This document shows positions 7,010 through 12,778 of a stretch of DNA of 12,778 nucleotides, piece by piece. This DNA comes from Spirochaetia bacterium UBA5368. GTDB lineage: Bacteria; Spirochaetota; UBA4802; UBA5368. The stretch spans positions 10,237 to 23,014 of the forward strand of contig DHPI01000057.1 in the NCBI GenBank assembly GCA_002407865.1, given 5' to 3'. A model generated the notes under the pieces. That model was not told the DNA's origin and searched no databases. It saw nothing but the letters and a program-made list of their open reading frames with translations. Numbering within the stretch: position 1 is the stretch's first letter; each line of letters opens with the position of its first letter. A program made the position numbers and the translations under genes.

Positions 7010-8509
7010 TCATAAATGCTTCAGTATTGCCGGTACTGCGTCGTCGACAAAGCGGCGTAGTACGGCTTCGCCCGCCGGTACATTGTCGCGATTGACAATC
7101 CTTGAAAGGCGGATCATGCTGCCGCTGAAATCCAGTTGGTTCGCTCCCAGGTACATCATCTGGAGGTCGATATACCTGTTGAAATTTCTTCCGTTGATAT
7201 GGTACCAGTAATATACCAGCAGGCACTTTCCGTTTCCGGAAAAGAGCATGCGGTACGCCCGGACGCTGTCATTTAGCAGGCGTATCTCGCTTTTTTCAAC
7301 GAGATTGTACCCTTCGCCCTGGAGGCATAATTCGGGACGGTGCATGAACGCGGATCGTTTATTTCGCGAATGCACCAGGTAAAGATAGACAGAGGTGTCG
7401 TCTTCGGCGCTGTCGTGTTTCGTAAATTCCCTCATAAGCAGGTCGTCGGTTTCAAGCAGCCGGTAATAGCTTTCTTCAAGAGGGAAGTCGCGCGATGTCC
7501 AGCCGGCAATCTCTTTCGGGATTGTGTTTTTAACAAGGGGGCGCTCCATCCGTTGTGCGGAGGTGTTGAGAATAATGACGGCAACTGAAACAACGACGAG
7601 AACGGCCATGAGCAGCGTATAGCGCGGCAGGATGGCCCTATGCGTATCGTTGAGTATGCGAAAAGGGGTGTGCGTCTTCCAGAGCGGAAAGTCGTTGCAT
7701 GCCGCGATGATCGTAAAAATAATCAGAAACGCGATGACGCCGATTACTTCGTGATACGTGACGAGCGCGAATTGCCCGTAGCCGCCGGCCGTGAGCGCAC
7801 AGACGGTAATGATGCGTATAACGTTCGCGGCAATCGCCGCCGGCACGGCGGCCAGATAATCCAGCAGGGCGGTTCGGCGTTTCGTCTGAATAAGGCCGAG
7901 GAGCAGCAGCAGCGACAGCATTGCAAAGATATTCTGCAATCCGCTGCATGCCGGCGTTATTTCTATCTCATATCCCTCTATTAGCAATATGGCGCCCTGC
8001 CTGGAAACCGAATGATAGAAGCCCGAAAGTATTATTTCCGATATGCGTGTGGCGAATATCTTGAGGTGGAACATTGCCGTGTCGGTAACGAACGCAGGGA
8101 GCGGCACCGCGAGAAGGAGATAGAGAAACAGCATACTGTTGCGGCGCGCGAATCCAGCGCCGAGAAAGAGAATGCAGTTGCCGATAATGAAAAAATATAC
8201 GGCAAGGCACCGGGCTGTGCTGATTTCACGGAACTCGCCATAGAGGTTGAGAAAGACCGAAAGCATGATAACGGCGATTCCTGACGGTACGGATGCCGTT
8301 ATTCTTTCGGGAGGGAATTCTTGAATCTTTCTAAAAAGCAGCCAGAAGAAAGCCCCGAATACAAAAATGCCATGGGCGTACTGTGAACCCACGGCAAACC
8401 ATCGAATAAACAATTCCGCCGCGCTGCCGCTGAAAAAAAGAAGCGATATTAATATAGCAATCGCCGCGCGCCCTTGCAGCGGGAACCTGTTGTACACACA
8501 CTGTGCCAT
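7010..8509 (-). CDS. exosortase fused to a C-terminal EpsI domain
   Basis: A 499-residue inner-membrane protein. The N-terminal ~280 residues are a multi-spanning exosortase with SQYAHGIFV (42-50) and the catalytic trio in its family context: Cys188 in PACSGLQ, Arg232 in ANVIRI, and His253 in YHEVIG. A further membrane segment (about 297-315) leads to a periplasmic EpsI-type domain (about 325-499) with HRPELCLQGEGY (390-401), which holds the conserved His and Cys. Exosortases are transpeptidase-like enzymes that cut PEP-CTERM sorting signals, usually in bacteria that make extracellular polysaccharide. EpsI is a partner and is sometimes fused. ATG at 8509 has a weak AGAG upstream. The small PEP-CTERM gene ends 41 bp upstream on the same strand, so the two look like one transcript and an enzyme-substrate pair. 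No polysaccharide genes are visible here. Confidence 0.93.
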   Translation of the reverse strand: MAQCVYNRFPLQGRAAIAILISLLFFSGSAAELFIRWFAVGSQYAHGIFVFGAFFWLLFRKIQEFPPERITASVPSGIAVIMLSVFLNLYGEFREISTARCLAVYFFIIGNCILFLGAGFARRNSMLFLYLLLAVPLPAFVTDTAMFHLKIFATRISEIILSGFYHSVSRQGAILLIEGYEIEITPACSGLQNIFAMLSLLLLLGLIQTKRRTALLDYLAAVPAAIAANVIRIITVCALTAGGYGQFALVTYHEVIGVIAFLIIFTIIAACNDFPLWKTHTPFRILNDTHRAILPRYTLLMAVLVVVSVAVIILNTSAQRMERPLVKNTIPKEIAGWTSRDFPLEESYYRLLETDDLLMREFTKHDSAEDDTSVYLYLVHSRNKRSAFMHRPELCLQGEGYNLVEKSEIRLLNDSVRAYRMLFSGNGKCLLVYYWYHINGRNFNRYIDLQMMYLGANQLDFSGSMIRLSRIVNRDNVPAGEAVLRRFVDDAVPAILKHL

Positions 8510-8550
8510 TGAACTCTACATATATAACAGGTGGAAAAGTTCAGCGGCTG

Positions 8551-8769
8551 CTATTTGCTTATATACTTTTTTATGCCGAACGCCGCGCCTGCGCCGAGAC
8601 CCGCGATTATCAATACGAGTGTCGCCGGTTCTGGAGCGCCGCCGCCACCCCCGTGGTGTCCTCCGGGACCTTCATGCCCTCCCTGACCGTCGCCGGGGGA
8701 ACGTCCCATCGCGAAAGCAGAGGCGCTCAAAAAAAGACAGAGATACAGTATCATACAAATATTCCGCAT
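8551..8769 (-). CDS. minimal PEP-CTERM sorting-signal protein
   Basis: A 72-residue protein in three parts. Residues 1-20 (MRNICMILYLCLFLSASAFA) are a signal peptide with an AFA cleavage site. Residues 21-45 are very rich in Gly and His with no obvious fold. Residues 46-72 are a PEP-CTERM signal: PEPATL, a hydrophobic helix (about 51-65) and a basic end, IKKYISK. ATG at 8769 is preceded by GGAAGG, and the in-frame GTG at 8799 would put extra residues before the signal peptide. The protein should be exported, then cut by the exosortase encoded just downstream, leaving only about 25 residues. It may be a dedicated substrate. The basic tail has KK instead of the Arg-rich cluster of many PEP-CTERM proteins. 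The mature function is unknown; metal binding by the His residues is only a guess. Confidence 0.85.
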   Translation of the reverse strand: MRNICMILYLCLFLSASAFAMGRSPGDGQGGHEGPGGHHGGGGGAPEPATLVLIIAGLGAGAAFGIKKYISK

Positions 8770-8818
8770 ACAGACACCTTCCTGAATGAAATTAAGCACC
8801 TTGTGTATATGTGACTCT

Positions 8819-8848
8819 ATAATACCGCAGGGATTTAGTGTTCGACAA
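8819..8848 (-). promoter_or_regulatory. candidate sigma-70 promoter for the PEP-CTERM/exosortase pair
   Basis: On the minus strand TTGTCG (8848-8843, 4 of 6) and TATTAT (8824-8819, 5 of 6) are separated by 18 bases. The -10 is about 50 bases upstream of the PEP-CTERM start codon. It lies in the 254-bp divergent gap shared with the acyl-CoA dehydrogenase. Confidence 0.45.
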
Positions 8849-9010
8849 GTATTATTTTATGATGAGCAAAAATTTATTGCGTTGTATGGCGTATAACCTG
8901 CCATGGGCGCGATGCGTCTGCATAAATGGCGACCGGGATTCGGTGCGCCGGGCGGTATTGTACGTGACAAAAAGATATATACTTTATACTGTTATCGTAC
9001 ATACAAATTT

Positions 9011-9016
9011 AAGGAG
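9011..9016 (+). promoter_or_regulatory. ribosome binding site that fixes the acyl-CoA dehydrogenase start
   Basis: AAGGAG lies 7 bases before ATG 9024. It settles the start against the in-frame ATG at 8838, whose 62 extra residues have no family resemblance. The A/T-rich stretch upstream has two overlapping TATACT boxes (8978-8983 and 8985-8990) that could serve as -10 elements, but no good -35 at normal spacing. Confidence 0.75.
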
Positions 9017-9023
9017 ATATATC

Positions 9024-10826
9024 ATGGCGCAGCGGTTTGTAAGCGAACGCAATCTCAAGTTTCTTCTTTATGAAGTATTTGACGCCGAATGTTTGGTACG
9101 CTATCCGTATTTCAGCGACCACAGCAGGGACACCTTCGACATGGTGCTTGGAACGGCGATGAAACTTGGCGAGGAGATTCTTTATCCTGCCTTCCAGGAG
9201 ATGGACCGCAAACCGCCGGAATATGCCGATGGCGCCGTCAGGGTGCATCCGTCAGTGAAGGCATACATGCGCGCCTCCGGCGAGGGCGGATGGATCAACG
9301 CCATGCATCCGTACGATGCGGGCGGGCAGCAATTGCCGTATATGGTATTCAGCGCGTGCGGTTTTATATTCTGCGCGGCAAACTACAGCCTCAGCGTCTA
9401 TCCGGTGCTTACCGCGGGGGCGGCCCACCTTATTGAAACATTCGGGTCCGAGGAACTGAAACGGGCATTCGTAAAAAACATGCATGCGGGAAAATGGCAG
9501 GGAACGATGGCGCTTACCGAACCCGATGCGGGAAGCTCTCTTGCCGACATTACTACGACGGCCGAGCCGGCGGACGGATATTACAGAATTCGAGGACAGA
9601 AGATATTCATCTCCGCCGGTGCGCATGATGGCGTTGAAAACGTGGTGCACCTGATGCTGGCGCGCATTAAGGGCGCCCCCGCAGGAGTGAAGGGCATATC
9701 CCTCTTCGTGGTGCCGCAGCGGCGGATCAACGATGACGGCATGCTCGTCTTCAACGACGTGACATGCGCGGGAATATATCACAAACTTGGCTATCGCGGC
9801 GCGCCCATCACGCAGCTTGCCATGGGCGATAACGACGATTGCCGCGGGTTTCTCGTGGGCGAGGCAAACAGGGGACTGGCGTACATGTTTCAGATGATGA
9901 ACGAGGCGCGGATCGACGTCGGACTGAGCGCGGCCGCCATTGCGAGCGCGGCGTATTATGCGGCGTTAGAGTACGCGAAGGAGCGCCCGCAGGGGAGAAA
10001 GGCCACTGAGAAAGATCCGACGAAGCCGCAGGCGCCGATTATCGAGCACGCCGACGTGAAGCGCATGCTGCTCTTTCAGCGCTCGGTAATAGAAGGAGCG
10101 TTCTCGCTCATCCTTCAGCTTGCGCGTTACACCGACATGTGTCGCGTTACCGACGGCGCGGAGCGCGAGCGTTGCGAACTGCTTGTCGACCTTCTGACGC
10201 CGATCGCCAAGAGCTATCCCGCGGAGATGGGGATACATGCGGTAAGCCAGGGAATGCAGTGCCTTGGCGGCTACGGCTACTGTGACGAATTTCCGCTGGA
10301 GCAGTATTACCGCGATGCGCGTATTCATCCCATACACGAGGGAACCACCGGCATACAGGGCATGGACCTCCTCGGCCGTAAGGTGGTTATGAAGAACGGG
10401 AAGGCGATGGCCCTTTATTTTGACGAGGTGCGATCCACGATACAAAGCGCCAGCGGGGACGATGCGCTTTCGGCGTGCGCCGACGAGCTTGAAGCCGCGT
10501 TGAAAACGCTTGAGGACGTGACCGCGCACCTGGCGGGAATCGCGATGAAGGGCGAGATTGAGCTGTTTCTCGCAGATGCGACGCTCTACCTGGAGCTGTT
10601 CGGCATCATCGCGATCGCGTGGCAGTGGCTGGCGCAGGCGCGCGTGGCGCGGAAAGCCCTTCAGGGCAATCCTTCGGAATCGGACTCGAATTTCTATAAC
10701 GGCAAGCTCGCCGCGTTCCGGTTTTTCTTCGCGTACGAGCTTCCCAGGATCGCGGGGCTTGCGCGCCGCCTGCGCAACAGTGACGGCCTTACGGTGGCGA
10801 TGAAGACGGAGTATTTCGAGGATTGA
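9024..10826 (+). CDS. acyl-CoA dehydrogenase, large FadE5/DmdC-type
   Basis: A 600-residue flavoprotein that introduces the 2,3 double bond into acyl-CoA. It is longer than the ~380-residue classical family because it has an extra N-terminal helical piece (about 1-80) and a C-terminal domain (about 465-600), as in the FadE5/DmdC branch. FAD- and substrate-contact motifs are MALTEPDAGSSLAD (162-175) and KIFISAGAHD (193-202). The helical core shows ARIDVGLSAAAIASAAY (295-311), and LGGYGYCDEFPLEQYYRDARI (414-434) precedes IHEGTTGIQGMDLLGRK, where Glu439 is the expected catalytic base. The branch also includes enzymes for methylmercaptopropionyl-CoA, so the substrate is not certain; the setting suggests fatty acids. 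It is divergent from the PEP-CTERM gene and seems to be its own transcription unit, lacking the palindrome seen at 5398-5540. Confidence 0.92.
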   Translation: MAQRFVSERNLKFLLYEVFDAECLVRYPYFSDHSRDTFDMVLGTAMKLGEEILYPAFQEMDRKPPEYADGAVRVHPSVKAYMRASGEGGWINAMHPYDAGGQQLPYMVFSACGFIFCAANYSLSVYPVLTAGAAHLIETFGSEELKRAFVKNMHAGKWQGTMALTEPDAGSSLADITTTAEPADGYYRIRGQKIFISAGAHDGVENVVHLMLARIKGAPAGVKGISLFVVPQRRINDDGMLVFNDVTCAGIYHKLGYRGAPITQLAMGDNDDCRGFLVGEANRGLAYMFQMMNEARIDVGLSAAAIASAAYYAALEYAKERPQGRKATEKDPTKPQAPIIEHADVKRMLLFQRSVIEGAFSLILQLARYTDMCRVTDGAERERCELLVDLLTPIAKSYPAEMGIHAVSQGMQCLGGYGYCDEFPLEQYYRDARIHPIHEGTTGIQGMDLLGRKVVMKNGKAMALYFDEVRSTIQSASGDDALSACADELEAALKTLEDVTAHLAGIAMKGEIELFLADATLYLELFGIIAIAWQWLAQARVARKALQGNPSESDSNFYNGKLAAFRFFFAYELPRIAGLARRLRNSDGLTVAMKTEYFED

Positions 10827-10835
10827 TGAATGCCA

Positions 10836-10857
10836 GCCGCGTCATTTCGGGCGCGGC
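10836..10857 (+). terminator. GC-rich hairpin after the acyl-CoA dehydrogenase
   Basis: GCCGCG (10836-10841) pairs perfectly with CGCGGC (10852-10857) across a 10-base loop, starting 10 bp after the stop codon. No T-run follows, so it would be at best a weak or factor-assisted terminator. An alternative stem CGTCA/TGACG (10840-10844 with 10859-10863) overlaps it. Confidence 0.35.
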
Positions 10858-10872
10858 GTGACGTGTCGATAG

Positions 10873-10906
10873 TATGTGAACAATATAGCGGTAGTATGTT
10901 CATATA
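10873..10906. repeat. imperfect inverted repeat, 10-base arms
   Basis: TATGTGAACA (10873-10882) faces TGTTCATATA (10897-10906) with one mismatch and a 14-base spacer. Each arm also lies near a copy of TAGTATGT in direct orientation. It could be an operator or the first of two hairpins in tandem. No function is evident. Confidence 0.4.
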
Positions 10907-10914
10907 ACAAAATA

Positions 10915-10949
10915 TGCAAATAATTGATAAAAAATATTTGCAACTTTTT
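10915..10949 (+). terminator. A/T-rich terminator-like hairpin
   Basis: TGCAAATA (10915-10922) pairs perfectly with TATTTGCA (10935-10942) across a 12-base loop, and ACTTTTT follows within two bases. The stem and T-run arrangement is that of an intrinsic terminator, though the stem is low in G/C. It would end the acyl-CoA dehydrogenase transcript. Confidence 0.45.
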
Positions 10950-10992
10950 GCCGTATTTTTATATTGGTAGAGATAGCATGGTCTGCATTATA

Positions 10993-11019
10993 TTGAATTT
11001 CGTATTGCACGCATATAAT
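10993..11019 (+). promoter_or_regulatory. candidate promoter for the acyltransferase
   Basis: A perfect TATAAT -10 lies at 11014-11019, 43 bases before the start codon. The best -35 is TTGAAT at 10993-10998 with a short 15-base spacer. The hairpins upstream make a separate promoter for this gene likely. Confidence 0.45.
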
Positions 11020-11062
11020 CCAGATAGTGCATACTACTGAAATTACGGCGGAAGGAGATACT

Positions 11063-11992
11063 ATGCTTGCATATCTGCACAGGAAAACCATCGGCGCTAT
11101 CGCCATTACCCTCATTGTTGTAAATACCGTTTTCTGGTCGCTGTCGCTTTTCCCGTTAACCTTTCTGAAAATGAGCGTACCGCTGCGGCATCCGCGACGG
11201 CTGTTTAACCGGCTGCTCGACCGGGTTGCGCATTCCTGGATTTTCTGCAACAATATTGGAATTCGCTGTACGAGAAAAATCAACTGGCATGTCAGCGGCC
11301 TGGAAAACCTCAGAAAAGATAAGTGGTACCTGGTTATCGCAAACCATCAGTCGTGGACCGATATCGTGGTGCTGCAAAAGGTTTTTCACGGGAAAATCCC
11401 CTTTCTGAAATTCTTTCTGAAAAAGGAGCTTATATGGGTGCCAATTCTCGGCATTGCGTGGTGGGCGTTCGATTTCCCGTTTATGAAACGGTATACACCC
11501 GAGTTTCTTAAAAAACACCCGCATCTGAAGGGTAAGGATATCGAAATTACGAAGCGGGCCTGCGCCAAATTCAAGGATATGCCCGTCTCGATAATGAACT
11601 TTGTCGAGGGTACGCGGTTTACCGGAGAAAAACACAGCAGGCAGAATTCGCCGTATCGCAATCTGCTCAGGCCGAAATCGGGCGGTATCGGTTTCGTTTT
11701 TTCAACAATGGGCGAGCAGCTTTCCAGCATTCTCAATGTTACCATTGCGTATCCGGGTGGGCCGTTCAAGTTCTGGGATTTCCTCTGTGGCAAGGTGCGG
11801 GATATTCGTGTGCATGTGGAAGAGCTTCCGGTTACGAAAAACCTTATCGGCGACTATGTCAATGACGCGGACTATCGCGAGCGGTTTCAGCGGTGGCTGA
11901 ACGAGATGTGGACGGAAAAAGACAGAAGGATGGAGATGATGATGCGGAGGATCGATGTCGGCAGGCGCCTGAAAATGGTGCGCCCCGTCTGA
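11063..11992 (+). CDS. yihG: YihG-like 1-acylglycerol-3-phosphate acyltransferase family protein
   Basis: A 309-residue membrane-bound acyltransferase, nearly the length of E. coli YihG (310 residues), with the same order of blocks. These are an N-terminal membrane segment (about 10-35), WHVSGLENL (75-83), NHQSWTDIVVL with the HX4D catalytic pair His95 and Asp100, WVPILGIAWWAFDFPFMKRY (125-144), GKDIEITKRAC (157-167), and NFVEGTRFT (179-187), the acceptor phosphate-binding block. The C-terminal part (about 225-285) follows YihG to the end. PlsC-type enzymes transfer an acyl group to lysophosphatidic acid or a related lipid, and YihG is a second, specialised enzyme beside PlsC. ATG at 11063 has GAAGGAG 6-8 bases upstream; the in-frame ATG at 11027 has nothing comparable. 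A strong hairpin follows 63 bp after the stop. The exact acyl acceptor is not shown by the sequence. Confidence 0.9.
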   Translation: MLAYLHRKTIGAIAITLIVVNTVFWSLSLFPLTFLKMSVPLRHPRRLFNRLLDRVAHSWIFCNNIGIRCTRKINWHVSGLENLRKDKWYLVIANHQSWTDIVVLQKVFHGKIPFLKFFLKKELIWVPILGIAWWAFDFPFMKRYTPEFLKKHPHLKGKDIEITKRACAKFKDMPVSIMNFVEGTRFTGEKHSRQNSPYRNLLRPKSGGIGFVFSTMGEQLSSILNVTIAYPGGPFKFWDFLCGKVRDIRVHVEELPVTKNLIGDYVNDADYRERFQRWLNEMWTEKDRRMEMMMRRIDVGRRLKMVRPV

Positions 11993-12055
11993 TTTGCGCG
12001 TACCGGGGGCTGGTTTAAAACGGCGCAAAGCCGTAATTAGCTCATGCCGCCGTGC

Positions 12056-12113
12056 AATGGATGGCAAGGAACGGCCTCTCTATGATGGAGAGGCCGCTTC
12101 ATTGCCATCTATT
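12056..12113 (+). terminator. very long hairpin, probable terminator
   Basis: The core is CGGCCTCTC (12072-12080) paired perfectly with GAGAGGCCG (12088-12096) around a 7-base loop. An outer perfect stem ATGGCAA/TTGCCAT (12061-12067 with 12102-12108) follows, then five further pairs out to 12056 and 12113. Only a small internal mismatch breaks the 58-base structure. A smaller perfect hairpin ACGGC-GCAAA-GCCGT precedes it at 12020-12034. The pair marks the end of the acyltransferase transcript. The tail is T-rich rather than a clean T-run. Confidence 0.6.
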
Positions 12114-12142
12114 ATTATGTAATACTAAAAGGAAATCAACAA

Positions 12143-12778
12143 ATGAAACTATCAATACTTGGTTTATCAGGTAGCCCGGTAAAAGAAGGTAATGTCGAAT
12201 TTCTTTTAAAAAACATGATCGATTCCGTTCAAGGCAATGATATAACATCAGATATTATTAATCTATCTAAAATGGACATACAGGACTGTAAACATTGCAA
12301 TTTTTGCTTAAAAAAGCAAACAATTGATCGTTATTGCTCTATAAACGATGATGCTCAAAATATATATAATAAAGCCGAAAAAGCGGATATTATTATACTT
12401 TCGAGTCCAGTATATTTCATGCGAACAAGTGCAAAAATGGCCGCTATGATTGATCGCTTACGTGTTTTTGTATTCGGTAATATTGCCGGTGGGAGACTCA
12501 AAAACAAGATTGGCGTAAGTGCCGCAGTTGCGTGGGCGCGTCATGGCGGTTTGGAGACCACCCACCTTACACATCTTTACGCGTTTTTGACCTTTGAAAT
12601 GATACCTGTTAGTGTTCATCACTGTATAAGTCCATTGGGCGCTTCCGCAGTTGCCAGTCCCGATGGGGTTGGTTTATTTGATAAAAATATTCGTCATGGC
12701 GTATCAAATGATCGTGCAGGACTACATTCAGCAACATCAATGATGGAACGAGCGGTTCATTTAGCATATATTATAAAA
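12143..12778 (+). CDS. flavodoxin-fold NAD(P)H-dependent FMN reductase / iron-sulfur flavoprotein-like, 3' end cut off
   Basis: The frame is open from ATG 12143 to the last base, giving 212 residues with no stop, so the gene continues beyond the window. The start has AAGGA at 12129-12133. The N-terminus LSILGLSGSPVKEGNVEFLL (3-22) is the FMN phosphate-binding strand and loop of the family, and SSPVYF (87-92) is the second flavin loop. Between them is the cysteine cluster CKHCNFCLKKQTIDRYC (49-65; C-x2-C-x2-C-x9-C). A similar cluster binds [4Fe-4S] in archaeal iron-sulfur flavoproteins, but with a shorter last gap, so cluster binding is uncertain. A His-rich stretch (HGG, HLTH, HH, about 134-160) is notable. 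Base and codon use are visibly richer in A/T (many TTA, ATA, AAA) than in the genes before it, suggesting a different origin. Its partner and pathway are not visible. Confidence 0.85.
   Translation, partial: MKLSILGLSGSPVKEGNVEFLLKNMIDSVQGNDITSDIINLSKMDIQDCKHCNFCLKKQTIDRYCSINDDAQNIYNKAEKADIIILSSPVYFMRTSAKMAAMIDRLRVFVFGNIAGGRLKNKIGVSAAVAWARHGGLETTHLTHLYAFLTFEMIPVSVHHCISPLGASAVASPDGVGLFDKNIRHGVSNDRAGLHSATSMMERAVHLAYIIK

Noticed and set aside
8838..9023. A 62-residue N-terminal extension of the acyl-CoA dehydrogenase from ATG 8838.
   Set aside because: It has no family resemblance, it overlaps the divergent promoter region, and AAGGAG sits correctly before ATG 9024.

Overview
The window looks like chromosomal DNA from a Gram-negative bacterium that degrades fatty acids. 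It holds two fatty acyl-CoA ligases, a 3-hydroxyacyl-CoA dehydrogenase, a large acyl-CoA dehydrogenase, the remains of a second acyl-CoA dehydrogenase and a YihG-type membrane acyltransferase. A 2-hydroxyacyl-CoA dehydratase subunit (an Fe-S enzyme family of anaerobes) and an exosortase/PEP-CTERM pair (a system of Gram-negative, often polysaccharide-producing bacteria) suggest an anaerobic or facultative member of a group such as Desulfobacterota or Spirochaetota. The sequence alone does not settle the lineage.

Layout. Positions 2-547 (+) carry the 3' end of a 2-hydroxyacyl-CoA dehydratase subunit, convergent with a minus-strand lipid cluster. In transcription order that cluster is a long-chain acyl-CoA ligase (5113 to 3251), an exported chalcone-isomerase-fold protein (3135 to 2566) and a FATP-like acyl-CoA synthetase (2408 to 570). 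The ligase is separated from the rightward genes by a control region at 5398-5540. This region holds an identical 20-base element twice in opposite orientation. Each copy contains a perfect 14-bp palindrome and overlaps a promoter that fires outward. The rightward transcript begins with an internally deleted, frameshifted acyl-CoA dehydrogenase pseudogene (5565-5781) and continues into an intact two-domain 3-hydroxyacyl-CoA dehydrogenase (5805-6974).

Positions 7010-8769 (-) form a compact two-gene exosortase unit: a 72-residue Gly/His-rich PEP-CTERM protein followed by an exosortase fused to an EpsI domain. Divergent from it is a 600-residue acyl-CoA dehydrogenase (9024-10826, +). After an A/T-rich intergenic region with several inverted repeats comes a YihG-like lysophosphatidate-type acyltransferase (11063-11992, +). 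A long hairpin follows (12056-12113), then a visibly A/T-richer, 3'-truncated flavodoxin-fold oxidoreductase (12143-12778, +).

How the genes fit together: the ligases activate fatty acids, the acyl-CoA and 3-hydroxyacyl-CoA dehydrogenases carry out beta-oxidation steps, and the acyltransferase can draw on the same acyl-CoA pool for phospholipid. The mirrored palindromes suggest that one dimeric repressor, not encoded here, controls activation and oxidation together. The points most worth a second look are the mirrored operators, the gutted acyl-CoA dehydrogenase, a hydrophobic insertion inside the ligase, and the minimal exosortase/substrate pair.
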